Source: Pagrus major
Taxonomy: Eukaryota; Chordata; Actinopteri; Spariformes; Sparidae
DNA length: 64,000 nt
Direction of reading: 5' to 3'
Assembly (NCBI RefSeq): GCF_040436345.1
Contig: NC_133216.1
Coordinates: 3,827,533 to 3,891,532, forward strand
The notes below the pieces were generated by a model that saw only the letters and a list, made by a program, of their open reading frames with translations, was not told where the DNA came from and ran no database searches. This document shows positions 53,218 through 64,000 of this stretch, piece after piece; position 1 is the first letter of the stretch; the number at the start of each line of letters is the position of its first letter. A program made the position numbers and the translations under genes.

Positions 53218-53586
53218 ATTGGACAGACAACCAATGATTGAATGACTGTCTGTGTTTGTTTTTTTTTTATATGAAAAAAAAAAAATGAACGGGTAGCACT
53301 GTTGTAAAGTTATTTTACTGGCTTCGGCCAACTGGCTACTTCCTGGTTACTTCTTTCCAGCAAGAAGACACTCCAGTTTTCTCCTTCTTTTCTTACTTCT
53401 GTAAATCTCACTCATCTTTTCTTTTCCTTCTCTGCTTTGGTTCCTCTTTATAACCTCCTGTCACTCTATTCATCTCTCCCGCATTTTCTGTAACACCCTG
53501 GGATCAATCCATGCATAGTCTGGTCGTGGCTATGTACACACACCGAAAAAAAACATTTTTTTTTGGTTGTAAATTATAACTGGACA

Positions 53587-53592
53587 ATTAAA
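53587..53592 (+). terminator. Candidate ckm poly(A) signal
   Basis: ATTAAA about 370 bp after the ckm stop codon, in an AT-rich setting; no closer canonical hexamer was noticed. Confidence 0.5.
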
Positions 53593-54710
53593 TTATGCCC
53601 CATTTAACAATCAAACCTCCTCTCTCATGTTTTCTTTATGTGGTAATTGTGACTCTTTTGGATCTACTCCAGCAGATTGACAGTAAGAAATATCGGTATC
53701 TGTCTCTTTGGTTACTAATAATCGGTATCAGCCCTGAAAAAAACATATCAGTCGACCCCTAATTTTTATGTCAACAACTAAACAAAATCTTTAAAATCAG
53801 ATTTCACTAGACACGCATATCGTGCAACAATTAGACAATAAGACACAGAGACTGGTGAGATGACACGTCAAAGACATCAAACTCAGATCAGAGGAAAAAA
53901 ATGGACATAAAATATGAAAGAGGGTGAAAGTCTTTATTTTTGTGTCACACATTATTTCCTAGGAGACATGCAGGATTGCAGGTCGATCGTTTCTGTAATT
54001 TCAGCCCATAAGTTAAGTTATGTTGGTAACAGCGACAGCTTCAAACACACAATACAACAGAACTGTAGCCTTAAAGCATGGCCCTAACTGTATCTACAGA
54101 ACAGGTTCAGAGAGTGAGGCCCAGTTGTTCTCACACACTCACTCACACTCACACACACACACAAACAAAAAAACTAGCCCTAAATCACAGCTTCACATTT
54201 TCAGACAGTGGTGGATACCTGCTGCGGCTGAAATCTCCCATTTAAACAGATAAGTTCCTGTAGATCTTACAGCCGTAAAGATCACAAACCTGCCGTAACT
54301 TTTCCTTTGACATATCTGTTTTGTTAAATGCTGCATACTTCAGAAGTACAAGTTATAATTGCTTGGCTTTATAGAATTACAATACAAGTACAACAACCTT
54401 TTGATTTTGGAGTCGTCAGTGTCGACATGTGAATCTTGGCAGCTTTGTTTTGAAATTAGTTGAGTGTCTTATTTCTCAATCGGTCATTGAAGGTCACATT
54501 CTGATTTTTCCTTCCGTCTCATCACTTCACAGTCGCATGCTTCGAAATTATACCGTGACTTGATGAGACAGGAGTCTAATGGGTTAACAGTCATAAACCT
54601 CTAACAGTAATAAAGGAATCTGATTGGTCAACAGTCATACACGTCTCAGCAGCGCTGCAGCCCGACTGGTCGACGAAGGGCAAAGTCTACAGTTTCTATT
54701 TAACCCAACC

Positions 54711-55298
54711 GCCAGAATAAATGTTGGCAATGTAGGTTTCTGCAAACCATGGATAATTTGAAACTTTACATTTCTTTATGCAACTTTACGTTTTGTTCAA
54801 AACCTAAAGTTGCAACGCTTAATTTTTCAATTTTATGTTGTGACAATGCTGTGCTTATGGTCTGTCCAGGTTCAGACACAAAAATCACTGGGTTAGGGTT
54901 AAGATTTCCTTCTGCTCATGTTTTTCCCAAAATCTTGTCCAAATATCCAAAAAATTTCCGCTAACACTAATGGAAATCACCCCAAGGCCCATTTAAGATA
55001 TCCTGATTTGTTGACACATGCATGGCTGAAAAATACCCACATGTCTCCTTCGTTTCATGTTTCCAAATGTTGAAACACAGTCTTAAACAGCTGCCTCCGG
55101 CTTACAAGCCTTCTCGCTTAGCTGTAACGCAAACCACCATTCTCTCCACCTCCCGACATGAAAGTTAGCTTCCATAAATGTTTTCTAAACATGATATGAC
55201 ACGAATTGTATAAATGTCAATATGGTACGTATGACAGGTTCAAATTTAAACGCATCCGTGGTTTGCCAAAAAGTAAAATGCCAACATTTTAGTCAGAT
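54711..55298. mobile_element. Foldback (MITE-like) element, copy B
   Basis: Left end GCCAGAATAAATGTTGGCAA with TTTCTGCAAACCATGG; right end GGTTTGCC...GCCAACATTTTAGTC is its imperfect inverse. It shares the left terminus with copy A at 4073. The interior is AT-rich without a transposase frame. Confidence 0.55.
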
Positions 55299-56603
55299 GA
55301 CTGGGCTGTGTTATTTTTTACGTTCTCGACCTTTTTGATTACTATTACATTAGACAAAAGAAAACTGATAAATCGGACAAAACTTCATGGAGACAGATCA
55401 TAATTTGAATTTTGTCTTTAGAAATGTGGTTTTTAATTTGTACCACGTTACTTTTGGGCATCACTGAAACCAAACAGCACCTCCACCTGGAAACCTGAAG
55501 TTCCTCATCACTCCAGCAGGTTTCTTTACAGTAGGAAGTGAATGATGCCAAAAAGTGTAAGCAATGTAAAAGAAAAGACATTCAGAATGTCAACTATTCT
55601 CTTCAGTGGGTTTTAAATGTGTGAGACAAATGTGATTTTTAAGAATTTACAAAAGAAAAATACAGATTAATTAAAAACTCTGCCAGTACGGCACAATGCA
55701 AACCTGGCTAAAAAGCAAAAAAAAGGTGCTCAATGAATTTTTAAAAACAAATCGGCAATATCAAAAATGAAACAATAAATCAAACAAGGAGCCCTATTAA
55801 GTTTTAATCAATGCTTGTTCAAGTCTCGATTCTTGGCTTTTTGGCTGTATTGCACTACATGTGAGGAAAGTGATGGCGATGATGTTCTGACAGACTGTGA
55901 TACTGTTTCGTAAAAGTGCTACCAGAAAAACATACTCCTCCATTTACTCTAAACCGGTATGAGCTACTGTAATCATGTACCTTGAAGGTCGTCCTTTAAA
56001 AAACACACTGTCTCACTGGGATTCAAAGCTGAAGCTAAATCTGTGCCTGTTTGTGTTTTTAACAGTTTGACAATTGACCAAAACAGCCAACAAGTAAGGG
56101 CTTTCTAGCTTCATGTTGGATCAAGTTTTGTCTATGTCGGCATTGGTCTAAGAGGAAAGGGAGTGGAAATCTTTAATTTTTGTATCATATTGTAAATTGT
56201 ATTGTATCAGATACAAAAAAAAGCCTTGTCATGTGACCAGCAGTCAAATGCAACAGCCAATTTGTAAATTTGTTAATAATATACTTTTTGTTAACATTTG
56301 TGGCAGAAATCTAATCTCATCAGTTGTCTGGACACTTACTGAAAGCATACGATATGTGCTGAAAAAGACTTAATTTTCATTTTGTTCTGGGCAAAAAGGT
56401 TTTTTAGTTAAGTTGACTTAATTTACTTGAACGTGTAGTTAAATTAGCTCTCAGAATAATGGATTGACAAAACCTGCTTTGCTATTTTGAGCAAACCAAA
56501 CCTGCTGAGGCAAATCGGGTAAAATTATGTTAAGTGGCCCTTTTTTGCCTGCAATCTTCAGATCAGTTTTGTCATTTGGTCGTATTGAATCCTACACTGT
56601 ACT

Positions 56604-56845
56604 TTAAAAGGTCCAGTGTGTAAGATTTAGGATAGTGTTTGGTTTACCCATTCTGGGCTACTGTAGAAACATGGAGGTGCACACAGTGGAGAAGGACTCG
56701 CTCCCTGTGTAGATATAAAAAAAAAGGTAACAAAAACAACTATTCTTAGTTTCAGGTGATTATATGCAAACAAAAGCATAATTATGAAAATTACATTCAA
56801 TTTCTGCCAATAGATCCTCCTAAATCCTAGACACTGAACCTTTAA
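56604..56845. mobile_element. TTAA-bounded MITE (GGTCCAGTGTGTAAGATTTAG family)
   Basis: It starts TTAAAAGGTCCAGTGTGTAA and ends TCCTAGACACTGAACCTTTAA, so the ends are inverted repeats and both sides carry TTAA. The interior includes CTACTGTAGAAACATGG and CAATTTCTGCCAATAGATCC. It matches a very common percomorph non-autonomous element of piggyBac type (family recall). Confidence 0.75.
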
Positions 56846-57812
56846 ACCAACAAAACGTTCTGTATTTTTAAATTTCTTGAAAGAACTGCCTGTTAATAAA
56901 GGTAGCAGGGGAAAGAAAACTGTGGAAATGTTCAGTATTTGTAAGGGTCAGAGCATAAGCTCAAATTATTATCATAGTTTTATATGATTAGGCAGCTTTA
57001 CATGTCAGCTCACATGCCAGCTGTCAATAACCACTATTGAATTCAGTATGGATAGCAGGCAGAGAGGCAACTTTTTACCAGAAACAGTACAAACAAACAT
57101 AAGAAGAATCCCAACTGAGCAGTAAAATGGGTCATATGACTGGATGGGCAGAAAGGCTGTGATGCTTCAATCAGTCTGTCACAAGTATCTGCATTACTGC
57201 ATGTCTCCCTCTAGAGGCCGGAGGTCAGACTGCGCGCTCACTTCTTAAATATGTGACGTCTGCCTCCGAGAAACTTCTGCCCATTTTAAAAGCATTAAAG
57301 AAAGAAAATAAACTTAATACACAAAAAAATTAAAACATTTCTTTAAATAGCAGCTCTTTAAAAAGGAATGATGACAAATATGATACAATAGGAATAACAA
57401 AGTAAACAAACAAATTACCATTCTCCATCATTCTCAGCAACACCATCCTCACCATCATCAAACATTATATCATGAAAAAAAAAAAACTGGTTGACTCCAT
57501 GGGCTCACATAGTATGGAGGTGGTGGTGTGTTTTAAGCAAGGGTTGTAGGTCACTGACAGCTCCAAGGTCAAGGGTCATCATAAGTCTGCCGATGGCGGT
57601 CTATCCGTGTCTGTGCATCCGTTTGTCTGGCTGTGATTGGTGGCATCAGAAGAAGAGGGTCTTTGGCGGAGGCGAGGCATCGCTAGCCGCATCAGATGAG
57701 GTGGAGCCCAGGGAGGAAGAAGTGGAGGCCTCATTGGTCCTCCTCCTCCTCCTCCCTCCTCATTCATCAACTTGTCCTGTTTGTCATCAACCTGCCCCGC
57801 CTCCTGTTGCCC

Positions 57813-60320
57813 TCAGAGCTCCAGCTCCTTGGACACTTTGGTGGCGATGTCTCTAAAGGCTAACGGTGCCCCCCACAGGCGCTTGAACCTCACGCCGCTG
57901 CTCTGGCCCAGCCCGCTGGGCAGCTGGCAGACCTCGGCCTCGAAGGCCACTCGTGCGCCGGCTGCTCCGTGGGTGCAGGACAGGAGGAAAGGCCCCGCCA
58001 GGTGGACCTGGCAGCCGCAGCCCTGAGCCGCCTCACGCAATGCTAGCACCACCTCGGCCGGGTCGCGGGGGCTCCGCACCCTCACATCCCAGCCGCATCG
58101 GGGGGTCCGGGGCTCGGCCGCTTTCTGATGCCCAGATAGATGGCGACTGGAAGGAGAAGGAGGGGAGGGGTGATGCAGACAGAGGAATGAGGAGGAAATG
58201 TAGGGAGATTTAAAACAAAAAGGACAGGGCATAGTTGGTGAGATGGAAGGAGATCAAACATAAATGTAGAAACATGGATGAACAGATTCGAGGATAAATG
58301 GTAATGAATATGAGTGTATGATTTGAAGTGAGATGGATGTGTGAAGAGAAAAGTGTAGGCAAGTGAGTGTACGGTTGTATGAAATTGAATGTATGAGAGG
58401 TGGGGGGGAAGAGGGAGGAGAAGAAAAAAGATTAATATCATGCATTATTGAAATTAGATTTTTCTACATACACATTTGCTACCTAGGTCACAGATAGGTA
58501 AATAAGTATTTTATAGGCTAACAAAATTTTTTTTTTATACTACAGAGTGGATATGATACACCAAAGGCTTACGCAAATTAAACCCACCTCAAATAGTTCT
58601 TGTGAGCGATCTTGATAAACATTTATCTTGTTCTTTAAAGTGAGCTTATAATGAATTGTATATAATTGATAAAATACGTTACAGATGAATTCATAAAATA
58701 ACAATTACTGTCTTTAATGGATTGTTTCTGTAATAGAACTTCTTTTTCATTCTGGTCATCAATTTTCTAGAGTAACACAAAACACCATCTATCACACAAA
58801 GATCCTAAAACATCAGGCTGCTGCTGTGGAGGGTCTCAGGGAATAAACTGTTGTTAGACACAACGAAAATTGCTTTCAATTTCTTTCTTTCCTTTAACAC
58901 AGGGCTCTTCTACCACAAGGAGCCGTGCTTTGATTCTACAATCACACAACACCACAGTCTTTTGACTAATGTTAGCCTGCTGGTTTACCTGCTGTTTTTA
59001 ACCAGAGATTGAGACTGAGACTGGGCTGAAGCAGCTGAGGTTGAGAGGAAGTACACAAGACCAAGTATCATATTGATTAGCTGAGACAGATAACGATGAA
59101 AAATGTAGTATAAATAAGATGAGAGCATGAGGTACAATACCATTGTAATCTAGGTTTCAGTGGTTGTGCAACCCTCAAAAATGCTTCTTCTTATTAAATA
59201 AAATAATTACAAAAAATTTTGATTTGAGCGCTTGGCATGCGAGTTGTATGAATCCGGGTCTGTACTGGACATGTAATTCAGTTCCCATGTTGGCTCAGAT
59301 GTGAAAGTATGACTTGTGTAGAAGAGAAAGTGTAGACTTCTGATGTTTAGATTAAAAACATCAGGCTTCAGTCACACCTAAGAATGACAACATTTACAGC
59401 TGCAGTGTAAACACAGTGATTCTTTGTATACAATAAATCATGTGAATGTATTTTACTTACAGCTATCAGTGAGGCAGAGACTTACAAAATAGATTGACAT
59501 TTTGGGAAATATGCTCATTTGCTTTCTCGTTGAATGATTCCACTCTCATGTCTGTACAGCAAATAGAGCCAGCGGCCGGTTAGCTTAGCTAGTTTTTAGC
59601 TAGTTTTCTTTATGCCTGCCTGTGTAGAGAGACAACTAACTCTGCCTACAAGAACCAAAAATACTAACTCGTTGCAATTTTGGCAGTTGTGAGGAGAAAC
59701 TTAAAAAGCTTTGCAAAACGGCTACAGCAAATTCAAAATCAATGCATGTGGAGACATGTTTTAATAACGGACTTAGAGCTGTCCTCTTGCAATCAGATCA
59801 CTCAGGATGGATGTTAATACTAGGTGTAAACAGGGCCTGAACCTCTTTAATTAACATGTTATAAATTCTTCTCTGTAAATCTGTAAAAAACAAAAGTGCA
59901 AATGACAAATTGCAGCCATGTACTTGAGTATTTGTTAACACATGACCCCCACAAAATGGTTAATTGTTGCAATGTGTTTGTATGGATTAAGCAAGATGCA
60001 ACAAAAATATTTAAGCAGGAAAGCAAATAAGTGCATTTCCCCATATGTTGAACTATTCTCTCAACAATAGTCACGGTTATTCATGTGAAGTGCACAAAAT
60101 AACTAATTGAGGAGTCTCAGTGAGTAAACTAACGACCTTTAACATCCTTTAAGTACATGGTAAATTATGGGTAACTAATGAAAAGGAGGTTGCTTGTAAT
60201 GCTGCTGACCCACGTAACTCAAGATTAGTCAACTATTTTGTTGTCAGTGTTGGAAAAATGGAAATGAGTACTCACCTTGTGACCGGAGATCTGCTGATTC
60301 TCTCAGGTTCGTCTGTGACC
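57813..60320 (-). CDS. mark4: MARK4 (Par-1 family) kinase, C-terminal two exons, long isoform (partial)
   Basis: Two exons are visible: 60320-60276 (45 bp) and the terminal exon 58146-57813, joined in phase 2. They encode a VTDEPERISRSPVTS segment, then a KA1 domain (FLLSCTHGAAGARVAFEAEV, CQLPSGLGQSSGVRFKRL, AFRDIATKVSKELEL) ending at the TGA at 57815-57813. MARK4 phosphorylates tau/MAP proteins and regulates microtubules; KA1 is the membrane- and autoinhibition-related C-terminal domain. The segment aligns by eye with the human MARK4 long form (VADEPERI...VTS, then ...DLEL). Gene order next to ckm supports MARK4 over other MARKs. The kinase and UBA domains lie beyond the right edge; the intron upstream of 60320 exceeds 3.6 kb. 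The exon 60320 acceptor is CTTGAG rather than CAG/TAG, which is weak but fits the frame. Confidence 0.85.
58082..60320 (-). CDS. mark4: mark4 short-isoform tail, alternative reading frame of the same exons (partial)
   Basis: Read one base out of step, the same two exons (60320-60276 joined to 58146) give SQTNLRESADLRSQ followed by VAIYLGIRKRPSPG and PDAAGM, stopping at the TGA 58084-58082. This closely matches the C-terminus I recall for human MARK4S (SQTNLRES.DLRSQVAIYLGI), which arises when an extra upstream exon shifts the frame. The extra exon was not located in this window, so expression of the short form here is inferred from conservation of the frame. The product would lack KA1. Confidence 0.65.
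59495..59665. repeat. Dispersed percomorph repeat (TTTGGGAAATATGCTCATTT type)
   Basis: Contains TTTGGGAAATATGCTCATTT, CACTCTCATGTCTGTACAGC and AGCGGCCGGTTAGCTTAGCT, hallmarks of a highly repeated percomorph sequence (family recall). It lies in the last mark4 intron. Boundaries approximate. Confidence 0.6.
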
Positions 60321-63300
60321 CTCAAGGAGAAGACAAACGTATCTGTTAGGATCGGCTCATCATGCTTTCACACCAACCCTCCCCCCACTTCCTGTTTTTT
60401 TAATGCACTAATTAGCAGCATGGCTATGTCAGTCAGTACACGTCAAATAATCACAACACAGAACACGAAAACTCGTCTTTCAATCACAGATGGATCATCA
60501 CTGACCTACACTCACTACACTGGGACACTGAATGGATGTGAGACGACAAAATGTGAAAGTCACCAACAAAACAAATGAGAAGGTTAAACAAATGTAGAGG
60601 GAGTGAGAGCCAGGTCTCAACACACAATTTCTGATTTCCGGCTTCCTCTAGTTTCTTGTACTGGATTCTATTACTAGGCTATAAACACTGGTGTTGGTCC
60701 GTTGTCTGCCTTTTTCCGGCTATCCTGTTTTTGTTCTACTTTTACTGCAGCATACCAAACTCTCACAGCACATCTTTCATTCATTCATGCACTGCTACTG
60801 TTGCCAACATCCCACACTACATTAACCAGTTTAACTGAATGTAAATGTAGGTTATTTTCCATTCCATTGTCCTATTTCTTCAGGCTGATGGTGCCAAGTC
60901 TCTCATCCTCTAATCATATATTATATAGCTAAGCAATTTAATGACTTATAGAGTAGATTAGTAGATTGCATTTAATGAGCCTCATTAAACAGCCAGGTAG
61001 GTCATGACTGCTGAAGGGTGCGTTGGAATAAAGTATCTCCTGAAGAACATAATACTCCACCCAACAAGGCTGCCAGGTACGACTGTTCGTGGCTACATAC
61101 TGCACTCCCTTTCATGGCCACCAGAGGCCACTGTTGCTTTTTCATGTGTGTAGACTAAGGGCTTCTTTCCAACCAACCTGGCAACCTGATCTCTATTCCA
61201 GGAACTGGGGGTGGTCTGAAGGAGCCAACAGTGAGATTTCATTGATAAATTTCTTTTTACTGAAAATACAACTGACTCTACTCTGGCTCTGAGGGAGGAG
61301 CTGATGCAGGGCTTTAGATCTAAATACAACTTTATGATGACTAACTAAAACTACAAGTAAATACAACTGTGCTTATAAGCTTTTTCAGTGCTTCAATCTC
61401 ATGAGTCACCTCCCTTAAAGTGCATGGAGACAACCCTTCTAATCTTCACAGATAATAACTGAAATAAACCTCAGCAGTTATGAATGAATCCAAATAATTA
61501 TCCTGGAGGGTAATTTCCGTAGGATTAAGAACACCAAACCTTATTCTAGCAACTCTGTTTGGATAATCTGAACCTTAAAAACATGAGGCAGTCTTTTGAA
61601 ATCTTGCATCAGTCAATGCATGTACTGTGTTGCATAGCAGTAATTACGTAGCCGTTTTGTGACATCCTATCTAATTTATGAGCTTGCCTTTCTTCTCTGG
61701 ATAAAGAAAGAAAGTGAGTAACACTTCGCTCCTCCCTCATAAACTGATGCCAACTGATCCCCCTCAGCAAAATGTAAGTGTTTGGTGAATGAAGAGTGTA
61801 TATAAACTTTGCAGTGTATGTCTCAGATTATGCAATCTGTATAAAGGCTGAGAGAGAGATAGGGAGGGCTGAAATAGAGGGAATCAGAGAAAGAACAAAG
61901 TGACAGAGGGAGAAGGTAGAAGAAGAAATTAAACAGACAGAAACAGTGTGAGAGACAGACAGAGAAGCTAGCAGCAGTGTAAGAGGACAATCTGCTTGTA
62001 TCTTGAGGAAGAGCTGTGTAAGATCCCTGTTTAAGAGCAGGATAAATCCTGGTTACATAACTAATCCTGATTTAAAACGGCAGTGACGCTGGGTCTCAGT
62101 CAAGATGACTGGTGCAGAATGAGATTCCTCTTACAAGCATCTGCTCCTGGAGAGGAAGCGGACTGGTGTGTACTCCTAATGCCATGGGTTCAAAACTACA
62201 ATGATGCAGACAAAAACCTTTTTACCCCAACATGAATCTTTATCAAATCGAAATTTTGAGGTTGAGAATGTAAACGTTTTTTCGTGGTTACGTGGTTTCT
62301 ATGTACTACTATCGCCTTGTCACTGTTATAAACTGAGTCATAGTTCACCTGCCTTAACATTTACAACTGTATCTCTTTACACAATCAGTCAAGAAAATAT
62401 ATTTTTCAACCTTTTCTGACATTTTATAGACCAACCAATGAATTGATTAATTAAGAAAATAAGTTACTGATAAAAATCTTTTTTAGTTAAATCCTTAATA
62501 TACACTGTGCACTAAAGAAAGACATTTTTATGATGATGTATCATAATTTACCCTTATAATTTGCAGTCTACTCATTGCCTCAACCTACTCCTACTTCAGT
62601 TAACAATTTTATAACTTTCTGAAACTGACACTTGACTGTGGGTATTCCCAGAAGTCCTTACTGCAAATGCTAAATCAAAAACACAACATCTTGTGTTTAT
62701 ACACTGCATTCTAGTCTTAATAATGGCATAAAACACTAGTTTCCCTGAGTCTTTGACCGCAGGTTTCCCCCTTGTAAGACTGTTTAACAGTTGTGCGATA
62801 CATTGACTACAGAACAGTCTTTGTCTTTCTTCTTCTATTCTTGAGGACTGACCAAAAACTACTTTTGAAGGTGTCACTGTTTTTTTTTGCAAACAAACTG
62901 GATGTCTGGAAATGTGTAAAAGTGCTGCCACAGTGTCAAAGTTTGCGCAATCACACAATAAGAATTATTTGCCCCTAAAAACCATAATGCACACTATGTT
63001 ACCAGTAGTGAAGTGAAATAACCGCTCTCTCTTAATCACTCCTTCTTGCTCATCGTTCACCCACGCTCTCTCTCTCTCGTATAAAACACCAATAAAGCAC
63101 CATCCCCCTCTTTCCTGTCTGTCCTGGATCCCACAGTCCTACTGTAGGACTGCTGATTTGTTAACAGCATGGGCAAACATATGGTGTTGATTACATGACT
63201 CAGACAAGTACAGCTGAGTTGAAACAAACTCACATACTGTTTGGGACACACAAATACAGACACACACAACTACACAGGGTTGTTTATTCTAAAAACAAGT

Positions 63301-64000
63301 AGTGTGACTGAGTGTGTGTGTGTGCGCTTCAATCTAATGCCAACATTCACAACGACTGTCTATTACTATAATAGGTGCAAACTTGAACAATCTAACAATA
63401 AACCAACATCACTTGTTGTTGTTCCAGAAAACCAATATAGTAACTGTTGTGTGTTTTGTTAGAAGCAGGTAGTGGTGCTGCGCCACCTACAGCCTCTACC
63501 GAGTGCTACAGGACAAAGCCCAGCCAGCAGAGACACAAGCAGTCCAGACAGACAGACAGACAGACAGACGTTCAGGCAGACAACTGCTGATTAGAGTTTT
63601 AGTCACATAAACATACTGTTGTGAGATAGAGCTTTTCTATAGGAAGAAACATCAGCAGAGTTTAATTTTAAAAGGTCACAGTACCAGAAAATTCAAGTTT
63701 TCTGGATAAGATTTCTGGTCACAGAATAAGCTGGGTTTAAACTGGACCAGAGCTTAATTTCCAACTTTCCAAGCATTAGCCTAAGTTTCTATAGAGATGC
63801 TTGGAAGTCTGGGTTTTCTAACCCTAACACACTTTGTCAGTTACTGTAGAAAGAAAACTTAAAATTTGAACAAATGGGACCTGGGTTAGGATGAGTCAGC
63901 AGGAGTCACTAAAGCTAAACGTGAAAGGATGACAATATACTGTATACCATGAACAATTTAAACAAAGTAACAATCCCTTCGACATATATTGTCATATTTT
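60321..64000 (-). other. mark4 intron (part), no exon found
   Basis: Minus-strand continuation of mark4 upstream of the 45-bp exon. I looked for the next exon (the LTSKLTRR-type segment) and for the MARK4S-specific frame-shifting exon and saw neither. A (CAGA)n tract lies near 63544. The frame 62958-62596 has no supporting splice sites or homology. Confidence 0.5.
63544..63569. repeat. (CAGA)n microsatellite
   Basis: Six or more tandem CAGA units, visible directly. Confidence 0.9.

Larger units (their letters stand above)
53915..57812 (-). other. Probable mark4 3' UTR / convergent spacer
   Basis: About 3.9 kb between the mark4 stop and a minus-strand AATAAA (+ strand TTTATT, 53933-53938). 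No coding exon is supported here; the frame 57491-57856 is antisense to mark4 UTR and exon. The extent of the UTR is inferred, and part may simply be spacer facing ckm. Two foldback repeats lie inside. Confidence 0.4.

Noticed and set aside
57491-58213. Plus-strand frames of 84-121 residues
   Set aside because: Antisense to the mark4 terminal exon and 3' UTR, where high GC content opens all frames.
59225-59275. Possible tRNA-like B-box near a GAATCCGG motif
   Set aside because: No matching A-box or cloverleaf arms could be drawn.

Overview
The window is vertebrate nuclear DNA, almost certainly from a ray-finned (percomorph-type) teleost. Genes are split by short GT-AG introns, the intergenic DNA is AT-rich and full of long (GT)n/(CA)n tracts, and several dispersed foldback (MITE-like) repeats resemble families common in percomorph genomes. 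No prokaryotic operons, CRISPR arrays, viral genes or convincing tRNA/rRNA genes were seen.

Five protein-coding genes can be read. (1) A single-coding-exon Cdc42 effector (Borg) gene of the cdc42ep2/3 type, + strand, 14189-15124, with a long 3' UTR that contains a foldback transposon. (2) ercc2 (XPD helicase of TFIIH), + strand, 18306-26989. All 23 coding exons were resolved; they sum to 2283 nt, giving 760 residues, the human length. (3) klc3-like kinesin light chain, - strand, 36788 down to 31013, 13 coding exons, 513 residues. (4) ckm, muscle creatine kinase, + strand, 50377-53217, 8 coding exons, 380 residues, with a TATA/E-box promoter and a noncoding first exon near 48.8 kb. (5) The 3' end of mark4, - strand, two exons at 60320-60276 and 58146-57813; the rest lies beyond the right edge.

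The order and orientation ercc2(+) klc3(-) ckm(+) mark4(-) is the mirror of the human 19q13.32 order MARK4-CKM-KLC3-ERCC2, so this is a conserved linkage block. The genes alternate in strand, giving two tail-to-tail pairs (ercc2/klc3 and ckm/mark4) and a head-to-head spacing of about 10 kb between klc3 and ckm.

Layout: 1-7.2 kb intergenic with repeats; 7.2-17.0 kb candidate 5' exons, coding exon and 3' UTR of the Cdc42 effector; 17.5-18.3 kb ETS-rich ercc2 promoter; 18.3-28.1 kb ercc2; 31.0-38.2 kb klc3, with a 0.9-kb foldback element carrying a 20-bp minisatellite in one intron; 38.2-48.6 kb intergenic; 48.6-53.6 kb ckm; 53.9-64.0 kb mark4 3' UTR, last two exons and intron.

The most striking observation is that the last two mark4 exons are readable in two frames. 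One gives the KA1-containing long C-terminus. The other gives the short-isoform tail, and both match the human MARK4L/MARK4S arrangement. No wholly new biological system was found. The remaining findings are gene-structure and repeat observations.
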